NCBI GenBank assembly: GCA_018136815.1
Contig: CM030932.1
Location: forward strand, 564,081 to 628,080
DNA length: 64,000 nt
Origin: Isochrysis galbana
Lineage: Eukaryota > Haptophyta > Isochrysidales > Isochrysidaceae
Reading direction: 5' to 3'
Below are positions 1 through 9,190 of this stretch, piece by piece. Under the pieces are notes generated by a model that did no database searches, had not been told where the DNA came from, and saw only the letters and a list, made by a program, of their open reading frames with translations. The first letter of the stretch is position 1, and each line of letters begins with the position of its first letter. The position numbers and the translations under genes are program-made.

Positions 1-270
1 GACGGGAAGGGAGAGAGAGAGAGAGACGAGTATATATAGACGGGAAGGGAGTGAGAGAGAGAGACGAGTATATATAGACGGGAAGGGAGAGAGAGAGAGA
101 GACGAGTATATATAGACGGGAAGGGAGAGAGAGAGAGAGACGAGTATATATAGACGGGAAGGGAGTGAGAGAGGGGAGTATATATAGACGGGAAGGGAGA
201 GAGAGAGAGAGACGAGTATATATAGACGGGAAGGGAGTGAGAGAGAGACGAGTATATATAGACGGGAAGG

Positions 271-308
<38 letters not shown>

Positions 309-376
309 AGGGGCGCGCGGGGGGGAGGGGAGGGGTCCGTCCCCGTAGAGAGAGAGAGAGAGAGAGGGCGGAGATC

Positions 377-409
<33 letters not shown>

Positions 410-430
410 GAGTATATATAGACGGGAAGG

Positions 431-467
<37 letters not shown>

Positions 468-556
468 GAGTATATATAGACGGGAAGGGAGTGAGAGAGA
501 GACGAGTATATATAGACGGGAAGGGAGTGAGAGAGAGAGACGAGTATATATAGACC
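1..556. repeat. 38-bp minisatellite with embedded GA runs and TATATATA
   Basis: The block is made of imperfect copies of a unit of about 38 bp: GACGGGAAGG, a run of GA dinucleotides (sometimes GTGA), then ACGAGTATATATA. Copies differ mainly in the length of the GA run, and near 290-420 the GA run expands and a short GC-rich insert appears. The array reaches the left edge of the window, so its full size is unknown. Apparent ORFs here are Arg-Glu repeats and are not credible genes. Confidence 0.95.
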
Positions 557-598
557 CAACGGTCAAGAACGATCTCAACAAATATGTTGCAAAGAACT

Positions 599-1664
599 TC
601 ACGTCAGATGAAATTGGAATGTTATTAGACCTTGACGAACATGAAATGCAACCATACCATATGAACAAGGAGGGTCTAATGAGCTTGTAACGGTTATGTA
701 CGAAAACGCTATGCGGGCACACAACCACTTCGGAGAAGAAACCTTGCACATAACGTCATCATGTGGTACACGGGGAGAGTGGAGGAGGGTTAGGCGGTGG
801 CGGGGAAGGTGGAGGAGGGTTAGGCGGTGGTGGGGAGGGTGGAGGATGGCTAGGGGGTGGCGGGGATGGTGGAGGATGGCTAGGTGGCGGTGGCGGGGAG
901 GGTGGAGGATGGCTAGGCGGTGGCGGGGAGGGTGGAGGATGGCTAGGCGGTGGCGGGGAGGGTGGAGGAGGGTTAGGTGGTGGCGGGGAGGGTGGAGGAG
1001 GGTTGGGTGGTGGCGGGGAGGGTGGAGGAGGGTTGGGTGGTGGCGGGGAGGGCGGAGAGGGTGGTGCTGAGGGAGGGGGCGTGGCGGGAAGACAGCCTTT
1101 GAGGATATAGCAAACGCGCCTAGGTTAAGGTCGATGACGAGTAGGTTGATACTCTGTATGAACTCCTGTTGGAGCTGCATGGCTATCTCGTCAAGCGTCG
1201 AATTTCTGGCGGACTTCTCTAGTTGATACGATGTTTATTTGTAGTTCGAAAGAATACGTGTAGTTTGTGACTGTGAAGTCTCCTTGTATTTGGGCGACCG
1301 TTAGGTTGGTACTGGATATGAGTGGTGTGGACCGGATGATGTCTCCGGGTTGAAGTAATCCAAGGAGTGCTAGCTTAGAAGATGTGGCCGTCTCATCCAC
1401 TTGACACAAGGACTCACAGAAGTTGATCAGGACTGACGCATTTATATCACTTCCTTCGATGCGATCCACGAGGAAGACTTGTACTAGTGTATCGTTTTTC
1501 TTTAGAGCATCGTAGATCGGGCTGTCGCGGACAAATTGGTATTTTGTCACGAAACGATACATACGCAGATGCGCGTGCAACAAGCGGGTTGGCGCCCTGA
1601 TGTGGTGATGTGGGAGAGTGATGATGATAGCGATGATGGGGAGAATGAGGATGATTGGCTTCAT
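599..1664 (-). pseudogene. Frameshifted secreted protein with Pro-rich repeat tail
   Basis: On the minus strand a reading frame starts at 1664 with a signal-peptide-like stretch (MKPIILILPIIAIIITL) and continues for about 150 residues, with two N-x-T sites near its end, before a TGA at 1191-1193. Shifting frame by one base at about 1200-1215 restores a continuous reading (..ARNSTLDEIAMQLQQEF..) that runs into the minisatellite at 765-1065. In one minus-strand frame that repeat encodes PPPPNPPPPS decapeptides, the stalk type seen in algal pherophorin-like and extracellular-matrix proteins. It may be a decayed gene, a gene with an unrecognised intron, or the product of a base error. The family of the N-terminal domain is not recognised. 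Confidence 0.4.
765..1065. repeat. 30-bp G-rich minisatellite
   Basis: About ten copies of a unit of roughly 30 bp (GGTGGAGGAGGGTTAGGCGG followed by TGGCGGGGAG) lie in tandem with few substitutions. Period divisible by three keeps several frames open: Gly-rich on the plus strand, PPPPNPPPPS or His/Leu-rich on the minus strand. The Pro-rich minus frame is the biologically plausible one because it follows a secreted-protein reading frame. Confidence 0.9.
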
Positions 1665-1742
1665 GATGAAGATGCGTGTCCAAGTCGTGAGAAAGTGCAA
1701 CAGTTGCTTGTATGAGTATGACTTGCATTCTATCTCTATCAT

Positions 1743-2400
1743 CTATCTATCTTACTCTCATAATACCTATCATTGATATGTCATATGTCATATGTTAGTC
1801 CCCGTAGGCTCGCAGGCTACCGGTAGTTCCTGGGGGAGTGTAATTGTAATTGTCAAGCATGATTGTGATTGTCTTGCATCCAACTATCTATAGGACTATC
1901 TATAGGTGCTAGGTGCTAGGTGGGAGGCCAGAGGCCAGGCAATCAGGTGGCGGGATTGATTATGCTATGGCCTCGCTCGCGCGCTCACTCTCACCGCGCG
2001 CAACCCTCTGTGTCACCGTGCGCGCGCGCAGCCCTTTGTTCCGGACATAGGGGTCTCCTAGAAACACAGTGAAAAAACACTGTTTTTGACTTCCGTAGAA
2101 ACACACTGTTCCTGTGTTTAACAACTAGGATTTTTGGATTTGGCCTCCGGCCAAATACTATTTGAAATAGAAATACATTTCAAATACATTCGAGGCCTAC
2201 AACCCAGGACGCGCTTCAAATCCAGCCAAATACATATGTATTTGGCCTCTGGCCAAATACGGTGAATACGTATTTCCCATCTAGGGTGGTTAGGGCCCTA
2301 ACACTGTCGCGGGGCAAGGGGCTCCCCGTGGCCGTCGGAGGGCTACCGGCTACTGTCGCTCAGCACTAAGGTTATACGAGCACAACAAGAAAAACACGCT
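1743..2400. other. Intergenic region with a cluster of perfect palindromes
   Basis: No credible gene is seen. Three hairpins lie close together and share the word ATTTGGCC: arms 2138-2145/2149-2156; a perfect 22-bp palindrome at 2225-2246; and 10-bp arms 2238-2247/2251-2260, which overlap the palindrome so the two structures are mutually exclusive. The region also has repeated AAATAC words. It resembles the end of a small non-autonomous element, but no target duplication was identified. Confidence 0.5.
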
Positions 2401-2490
2401 CACGCCCTCCCTCTCTCTCCCCCTCTGCCTCTCTCTCCTTTTCTTCCTCTCTCTCTCTCTCCTTCTTTCTCTCTCGCCCCGCCCCCCGGG
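2401..2490. repeat. CT-rich tract upstream of the SHAW/TPR gene
   Basis: Pyrimidine tract of CCCTCTCTCTCC-type sequence ending about 120 bp before the start codon at 2612. A purine-rich stretch (GAGAAAGGAAGAGAG) lies between it and the ATG. It is one of several such tracts next to gene starts in this window. Confidence 0.6.
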
Positions 2491-2611
2491 CCCCTCTTCT
2501 CGCACTCACATCGCAGAGGCGAGTCTCGGTTCACGAGAAAGAAGCGGCGGGAAGAAAGGGGAAAAGGGGGAGAAAGGAAGAGAGAAGGTCGGGGGGGGGG
2601 GGAGCGCTCGC

Positions 2612-4564
2612 ATGGCCGGCTGGATGGATCGTTGTCTCAGCCGGGGCTCTTCCCGTAGAGCGGGAAGAGGGCTGTGGGAGCGAGTACGCGCTCTTGAGCC
2701 TCTGCCTCCTCCGCCCGCACGCTCCGCAGCACTCCACTCGCTCGTAGTCCTGCGTGGCCTGGATGAGCAGCCAGAGCTCGAGGGGAGCGGAGGGACTGTT
2801 GTGGCTCTCCTGGCGCAAGGAAAGCTGGAGGTGGAGCTGGAGGCGCTCTCAGCGGAGGGAGAGGCGGTCAGGCATATAATTCCAACGCACCAGGCCCAAA
2901 CGCTCCCGGACTTCCCTGCGGAGGGTGTCTCCCTCGCCTGTCTCCGAGGCTTCCGTGAAGCCTTCCGAGGGCAGCTTGTGAACAGGACGACTGCCGAGGT
3001 GTGCATGGAGCTCATAAAGCCACTGACGGAGCGGGCGGGCTCGTCGCTCGCCGCGGCCTTAGGCCGCATTCCCAAGACGGTCGATCCACGTACGGGGGCG
3101 CCCTATGTCTCGCGTGCGACGGTCTTTGTGAGCCACGCATGGAAGTATAATTTTGAAGAGTTGCTCGAAGCACTTGAAGCACACGTCGCGAGCGTTGAGG
3201 AGCCCGCGTCGGTGTACTTTTGGCTGGACGTATTCGTGGTAAATCAGCACACCAACATGGACAAGCCCAAGATTTGGTGGACTGTCACGTTTCGTGAGGC
3301 CATCCGCAGTATCGGCGAAACATGCCTAGTGCTTGCGCCATGGGATGGTCCCATCCCCCTCACCCGCGCGTGGTGCATATGGGAGATTGCATCAGTGGCA
3401 CAGACCGGCGCGCGCCTGGGCATCTCGCTCTCGCCGGCACAGGCGGCTTCATTCGAAGCCGTGCTGGAAGAGGATTTTGACCGCCTCATATCCTCCCTGT
3501 CGCGTGTTGACGTCCGCCGTGCAGAGGCATTCATCCCATCCGACCGCGACATGATCTTGCGTGCGGCTGAGGAGACCGTTGGGCTGAGCTTGCTCAATGA
3601 GCTGGTTATGGGCCAGCTTCGCGAATGGCTAGTGGCCACTGCCCGACGAGCGCACGCGAAATTGCCCGAGGCCGACGTGTACTTGTCGAAGTTACACAAT
3701 GGCTTGATCATGCTGTTGCGCGAGCAGCATAAACTCGACGAAGCGGAAACCTTGTGCCGTGCAGCACTGAAGCACACGACCGACGCTTTGGGAACTGACC
3801 ACCCCGATACGTACGGTGCAATGTCGGCCCTAGCATGGGTGCTGAAAGACAAAGGCAACTTGGTTGAGGCAGAATGCCTGTTTCGCGACGCGCTTACGGG
3901 GCGCAGGTCATGCAGTGGCTTGGGCTCGCAGCACGCCACGACCTTAATGACAGTGAGTGACCTTGCATGGGTGGTCAAAGACCAGGGCCGTCTGGAAGAT
4001 GCCGAGGCGCTGTTTCGCGAGGCGTACGAGGGAAGGCGTGAAACACTCGGCGAGGCACACCCCGACACTCTTCTTTCGCTCACCAACCTCGGGTGGATCA
4101 TGAAGGACATGGGCAATCTAGGCGCTGCGGAGGGCATATTCCGCGACGCCCTCGTTGGTCGCCGAGGGACGTTGGGCCCATGCCATCGCGACACCATCAT
4201 GTCCATGACTAACCTGGGTTGGGTCGTCAAAGATCAAGGGAAACTCGCAGAGGCCGAGTCATTATTCCGCGAGGCACTTGAGAGCCGTCGTGCATGCGAG
4301 GAGCTGGGGCCACGCCACCCAGAGACATGGACGGCAGTGACGGATCTAGCTTGGATAGTGAAAGACCTGGGCAGGCTCGACGAGTCGGAGGTGCTTTTTG
4401 AAGCCGCTCTGGACGGGCGGCGCGAAGCTCTCGGTCCATGCCACCCCGGCACGATCTCTTCTATGGAATGTCTGGCCATCATACTGCAAGACCAAGGCAA
4501 GTCAGAACGGGCCAACGCACTCAAGGCGCAAGCTTCTCGGGCACAAAGGCGCAAAGTTGTATGA
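2612..4564 (+). CDS. SHAW-domain protein with kinesin-light-chain-type TPR repeats
   Basis: Single-exon 650-residue protein. The N-terminal third is low-similarity and ends in a domain beginning FVSHAWKY (about residues 171-178) and continuing through YFWLDVFVVNQH and RAWCIWEIA (to about 265). This pattern is common in algal and protist proteins and resembles TIR/SEFIR-like 'SHxW' folds. From about residue 355 to the end there are six 42-residue tetratricopeptide repeats of the kinesin light chain/TPR_12 class (..HPDTLLSLTNLGWIMKDMGNLGAAEGIF..). The two-part layout suggests a signalling or scaffold protein, possibly similar in logic to TPR-containing receptors. Function is inferred from architecture only. 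Start 2612 is the first ATG of the frame. No frameshift or premature stop is visible. Confidence 0.85.
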   Translation: MAGWMDRCLSRGSSRRAGRGLWERVRALEPLPPPPARSAALHSLVVLRGLDEQPELEGSGGTVVALLAQGKLEVELEALSAEGEAVRHIIPTHQAQTLPDFPAEGVSLACLRGFREAFRGQLVNRTTAEVCMELIKPLTERAGSSLAAALGRIPKTVDPRTGAPYVSRATVFVSHAWKYNFEELLEALEAHVASVEEPASVYFWLDVFVVNQHTNMDKPKIWWTVTFREAIRSIGETCLVLAPWDGPIPLTRAWCIWEIASVAQTGARLGISLSPAQAASFEAVLEEDFDRLISSLSRVDVRRAEAFIPSDRDMILRAAEETVGLSLLNELVMGQLREWLVATARRAHAKLPEADVYLSKLHNGLIMLLREQHKLDEAETLCRAALKHTTDALGTDHPDTYGAMSALAWVLKDKGNLVEAECLFRDALTGRRSCSGLGSQHATTLMTVSDLAWVVKDQGRLEDAEALFREAYEGRRETLGEAHPDTLLSLTNLGWIMKDMGNLGAAEGIFRDALVGRRGTLGPCHRDTIMSMTNLGWVVKDQGKLAEAESLFREALESRRACEELGPRHPETWTAVTDLAWIVKDLGRLDESEVLFEAALDGRREALGPCHPGTISSMECLAIILQDQGKSERANALKAQASRAQRRKVV

Positions 4565-5136
4565 AAGAAGGGTGTTGTGGTGTAACGGTGCCGCGTTCTG
4601 TCCTCGCTAGCGGGAGCATCAGACTCTTCTCCTCTTGCCCTGGCTCTCGGCATCCGTTGCCTTGGACTCCAATCTTGTGCTTGTCATTCGCACGGGATTG
4701 AAGCGCGCCGCTAGCGGCCGGAAGACGGAACAATACCTTCGTGGGGAGTGTAGTCAACTAACTTTATAGTCCTCACGCTAAGCCTAGAAGGCGCGCTTCC
4801 GCACCCGATTGGGCATTACCAGGTCTTCCCCAACCCCAAAATCAACCCATCATGGGCTGACCTATGGAGCAAATTAGAGTGTAACACCGTACGTAGTGTA
4901 CAGTAAAGCTGCCTAACGTTTACTTTGTGGCCCAACGTTCAGTTAGCGTTCGACTAAAAACGCAAACATTGTTCATGTTCACTTGTGTTCAAGGCCAATC
5001 CTCAACGTTGTTCTTGTTCAGGGGTTCTCCTCACCTGTTCCTGTTGTTCATTCAAGCGGAGGCTCTTCGGCGCGCTCGGCGGCGCATGCACTTATTTATG
5101 CACGTATATACGTATGCGCGGGTACGCGTATGCTAC
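4565..5136. other. Intergenic DNA with a short LINE remnant
   Basis: About 4828-4900 on the plus strand aligns with the LINE reading frame at 34560-34632 (CCCAAAATCAACCC / ATGGGCTGACCTATGGA and AATTAGAGTGTAACACC against CCCAAAATGAACCC / GTGGGCGAAGCTATGGA and AGCTAGAATGTAATACC). It is a decayed internal fragment of the retrotransposon family at 33.5-36.2 kb. The 19-bp word GTCAACTAACTTTATAGTC at 4753-4771 recurs inverted at 52055-52073. No gene is seen in the rest. Confidence 0.6.
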
Positions 5137-5262
5137 ATACAACCTACTTTTATAAGTGGGGGGGTCAATGGGGGCCTCGCGCCTCCGTCTCTCCATCGCG
5201 GACACCCCCTGGGGTGGGCCCGTACATTCAACCTCAGCCCCTGCCCTTTGGCAGGGGCTAGG
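5137..5262 (+). repeat. Interspersed repeat, copy 1
   Basis: The sequence from ACAACCTACTTTTATAAGTG through GGGTGGGCCCGTA matches, in inverse orientation, 62185-62316. Similarity is high over about 100 bp and then fades. The two copies are 57 kb apart and lie in gene-poor DNA, so this is a dispersed repeat of unknown class. Confidence 0.7.
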
Positions 5263-5852
5263 CAATCATCCTTCTGGCCCAGCTAGACCTCTAGTGGGCG
5301 CGGGCCGCGAGCCGCATGCTCCCAGGCCTGCATGCATGGGCCTGCTCTCGTACTGACTCCCCCCCCATCCCTGGTCGCCAAGCAGACAGGGGACTCAGGG
5401 CGGCACCCAAGGCCAACGAGGCGAGCGAGGGAGAGGCAGGGGGGCCAGGGGCCAGGGGCCAGGGGCTGAGCCCCAGCCTCCACTGTCCCCTGAGCTGCCC
5501 TTGCTAGGGCCGACGTGGATCCATTTGCGAGGCGGCTTGCCTTCATTTGGTCTCCTTTCCCTTCCAGTCTCACCCTACCATGAGCCCCCCCCGCGAGCAC
5601 CCCGAAGGAGAGGCCCAGGAGCACCACGTACGCGACGAGAACAGCATCGCCTTGGCTCGGCATGAGGGCGCGCCCCGAGAGGGTCTCCTTCGACAACAAT
5701 CACCCTACCATGGGAAAGTCGTTCGCTCCTACAGCGGCTCTGACGAGATGTCCGATTGGTACTACGTATCCCGCTACCACGAACCCCCAGCCCCGCCGCC
5801 ACCATCGCAACTTCCCCCACCCCAGGAAACGGCACTTGCTCCGTGTGTCGAC

Positions 5853-5952
5853 GGGGGGAAAATCAACAACTTTCTGGGGATGCTGCACCGCTTGGCGGGG
5901 AAGGCTGCACGAGCGAGGTGCATTCCCCAGAAAGTTGTTTGTTTCCCCCCCT
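5853..5952. repeat. Inverted repeat with 16-bp perfect stem
   Basis: AACAACTTTCTGGGGA at 5865-5880 is the exact reverse complement of 5924-5939. With a few mismatches the arms extend outward to the G-run at 5853 and the C-run at 5952. The loop is about 43 nt. It lies just downstream (minus strand) of the hAT N-terminal fragment and may be an element end or a separate foldback sequence. No target duplication was found. Confidence 0.65.
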
Positions 5953-5989
5953 ACCCCCTCACGCGGAAGGGTGTCAGATTGGTGCGCGG

Positions 5990-6427
5990 TTAAGGAGTGG
6001 GAGTGCGCGGTTTTCTAGGGCCATTTGCTGAGTACATTTGCCTGCCACATTTTGCCGTCAAAGAGATAGCGCTGCGGAAGTCAGGATCGTCGAACATCGA
6101 CAACGGCAGCGCCTTCTTGATGATGACCTTCAGCCAAGCCTCCGAGACCTGGGAGGGGGTGATCATGCCAAAGTGTTTGGCTGCCGCCACCGCGCGTCGC
6201 TCCTCCTTGGCTGCCACCTTCACCGCTTCCGCACTCTCTGCGTTTTGCTCTGCGGTGCGGCGTTTGCGCAGCTCCGCTAGCACCTCCGCGTGCCGCTCCT
6301 GCCATTCCGCTGCCGGCTTGCACACACGGATGGTCCGCGGCGCGATCGATGCATCCAAATGGCACCGGATTTGGCTCGGCCCACCCGTGAAGTGCAAGCC
6401 ACAAAAGAGGCATTGCTTCTTCTTCAC
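5990..6427 (-). pseudogene. hAT transposase N-terminal fragment with BED-type zinc finger
   Basis: A 145-residue minus-strand frame begins MKKKQCLFCGLHFTGGPSQI. It keeps the BED-finger layout (CxxC, then a His in RCHL and a later Cys), followed by a basic/Glu-rich linker and FDDPDFRSAISLTAK, which resembles the conserved 'pFxvvrnpyFr' block that follows the finger in hAT transposases. The RNase H-like catalytic core and C-terminal dimerisation domain are absent downstream, so this is a truncated element. It could be the first exon of a longer gene, but no continuation is visible. Confidence 0.6.
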
Positions 6428-8299
6428 CGAGTGTGACCGGCCCGCAGCCTCACGGATAAAGGGGTTCGGTTCTTTACCCCAATTTCTACATTGTACCCCA
6501 AACTTGCAGCAATGGGATGGAGCACTTATTTAGTGGTGGAGGCTAAGAAATTTGATTCATAGGTCTATTATGATGTGATCTACAATACCTCTACGGGCAT
6601 CAACGCCCAACTCGCTCGTCACGCACGATTTTAAAGCAACATTTTGAACTCCACTTGGACACGGACGTCTCCCCGGGGTATGGAACGCTACAACACAAAA
6701 TTGCACACCGCTCGCCACATCAGCGGAAAGAGGCAGCGCCCCTCGCTGGACTGCATCCAACAAGTCATACAAGCACACTCCAGCCAAATCACACACCTGA
6801 AACGCCGCCAAACTTGCCCCCCAACACACCCAAATACACAGATCGCAGGGCCTTGTCGTTGCTACGAGTACAGATACGCATTGCGGACCTGCGAGCGATG
6901 GGGACGCGTGGGAATGGTAAATTTGACCGGACCTCTTGGGATATACCCATATATGACCACGGGAGCGGGTTTGGTGAAGTGGCAACGCGCGATGCGCCGC
7001 AGAGGGTGCAGGACGGCGCAGCGTCCACACGGCAATCCCCCGCTCTGGAGAGGGAAATGGGCCTGAGGGCAGGTGGACGCGCGCGTACCGCGGAAAAGTG
7101 GGTGGGTTGGGCGCACCTATGCATCTTCTGGCCATGTGCCCCGAGTTTGGAGGTTTCTCCCACGGGTTCAACCGCGGGAGCAAAAAGGGGTACTGGCCCC
7201 AACCCAGCCATGGCGGCGCTGCGAGGCCGAAATCGGAGGGCCGTCCAATGATGCAGAATTCTGGTATGAGCCGATCAACTTTTCTCGTAAACATTCTTTA
7301 ACAGTACAATGGTTTTGTTTTTAATTTTGTTTTTACCAATTTTTCGAGTCTTAGACCCACATAGCCATTATGGTTGTTCATAGCTCGCACGGCACCCTGA
7401 AGCCATGACCCCCTGCGACTATCCTTAGCTGCATTTGTAACTCTTGACAGGCATGGCAACCCTAATTTGCTCACAAACAGCTGTCTGACGTCAGCTCACT
7501 GCGATCAAACAATAGGTACACCATTTCATTCACTATCACACTCACCGCAACTCATCTCCTCAACAGGGCAGTCATCCACTTGATCACCATCAATGGAACC
7601 GACTGTGCGGCGGCGCTTCGGCCCGCAGAAATTACGGCCGTTCTTACCTTTGGGGTACCAATTTGGGCGCTGACGATGCTTCTCGAGACAATCGTAGTAC
7701 CTCACGACTCCTTTGTGTTTTGTCTCCGGAGGACAGAGAGGGACAAGGCTATGAGGCGCTACTGAGCAATCTGAGCAAGCCCAGATTGTGTTCTTGCGGT
7801 GCTGCAGGCTGCAGGAGACGAGCGAAGAGAACGACGAGAAAAGAACGACGAACGACAAAAAAACGACGCGATTCGACACACAGATGAGGTAATAACTCCC
7901 ACGCCTGCTTGCGAGATATGCGCGGAGAGCGTCGAACTCAAATTTTTTGCATGTGAATATCTTTTTTCTTTTTTGCATTAAAAGTCGGTTGGCTTAACCC
8001 AACCCTAGCCTTGCTGCTTGCTGGTCTGTTGCAAGTCTTCGGTGCGTCTGCGATCTGCAGCTGCGCAGCTGCACACGAATTTCACATGGGTGCTTGCGCT
8101 GCGTGGCATAAGGGGGGAAGGGTGCTTGCGCTTGCCGCGGCAGGGAGTCCTGTCGTCCTGTCTTGAGTCTGGAGTGAGCGCTAGGCCCTTTCCTGTGCCG
8201 CGCCGCGACCGATAACCCATAACAATCTGTTAAAATTAAATCATATAAAGTTAGATTCCCCCACCACACTAAGAAACACGCAATGGCGAGATGCTTCCC
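6428..8299. other. Gene-poor region
   Basis: Several medium ORFs overlap on both strands (for example 6557-7294 and 7526-7978, minus), but none shows a recognisable domain, motif or clear splice structure. Base composition is mixed with no long tandem repeats. The minus ORF 7526-7978 ends in an acidic/Cys-rich tail (VDDCPVEEMSCGECDSE) and could be a decayed transposon fragment. Nothing further can be supported. Confidence 0.4.
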
Positions 8300-9190
8300 C
8301 AAACTACGAGAGCTTCCGATGGCGAAGGCTGCCCTTGAAGCCGTGTTGTGCAGCGCACCCAAGTAGATGACACTGAGCGAGATGCTTCCTCAGCGCGAGG
8401 AGCCGAGCTGCCCGTGCGCGCCACCGCCGCCGCCGCACTTGTTGCACTACATCTATCCTCAAACATAAACCACCAACATCACCTGTATCCCCGAAATCGA
8501 AGAGTAGATCTCCTCCCCGCCCATGCCACGCTCGAGGCTGGGGCAGGCGCGTGCCCACTCTCTCATTAATGAGTTGAATGGCCACGCGCTCGCCTTCACC
8601 CACAATGTCGAACATGTGCGGAGCCACCTAAGCACCACCCAGTGTACAAACAACGCTAGCTGCTTGCGTGAACGTCCGGGTGGGCTAGGATGGAGCACAT
8701 CATCGCGTCTCCCTTCAGCTGCCGCTTCCACTCGTGCTTAGCCCCCCCCCCCCCCCCCCCCCCCCCTCTTGCCTCGATCTTATCACAGGCCAGTTGCTGT
8801 GGCGGCCAAGCAGCGGCAGCATGCGGTAGGGCGCCAGTCGCTTGAGTCACAGCCGGTGCCACCGCCGCGCCCTTACATGCGCATGAATCCAATCTTCCTC
8901 GCCTTTGAGTCACCAAGGACCTGCGAAGTACTTTGCGTCTGATAGCAGCCGCACTCCCTGAACTTCAAGCTAAGGGAGAAAAGCATTGAGACCCAGCAGG
9001 CCAACGCCAAAACAAAAATGCGGCCAACATGCGTTCACCTTGCAGGATGCTGTCCATTTCTTTAATGGAGTAGACCGCCCTTTCGCGCCGACCGTCAGCC
9101 CTCATCCTTAGCCTACCCTTGTGATGAACAGCAGCGCGGAGCCCCGTGACAATACTGCTTGAAATTTCATCAATCCATCCGGTGCAAAAG
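8300..9190 (-). other. Possible downstream exons of the MORC-like gene, with a poly(C) run
   Basis: Two minus-strand stretches look coding. One includes DEISSSIVTGLRAAVHHKG and YSIKEMDSILQGERM (about 9170-9020) and is followed by donor-like CAAG|GTGAAC. The other begins after an acceptor-like GTGCTTAG with VAPHMFDIVGEGERVAIQL (about 8610-8510). They could be 3' exons of the MORC-like gene beyond the stop at 9191, but no single continuous reading could be built. A 24-nt C run at about 8743-8766 interrupts the region. Confidence 0.3.

Noticed and set aside
696..1110. Gly-rich plus-strand ORFs over the 30-bp minisatellite
   Set aside because: They have no signal peptide or domain. The minus-strand Pro-rich reading is more consistent with known protein types.
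6557..7294. 245-codon minus ORF
   Set aside because: Composition is not convincing, overlapping ORFs occur on the opposite strand, and no domain or splice support was found.
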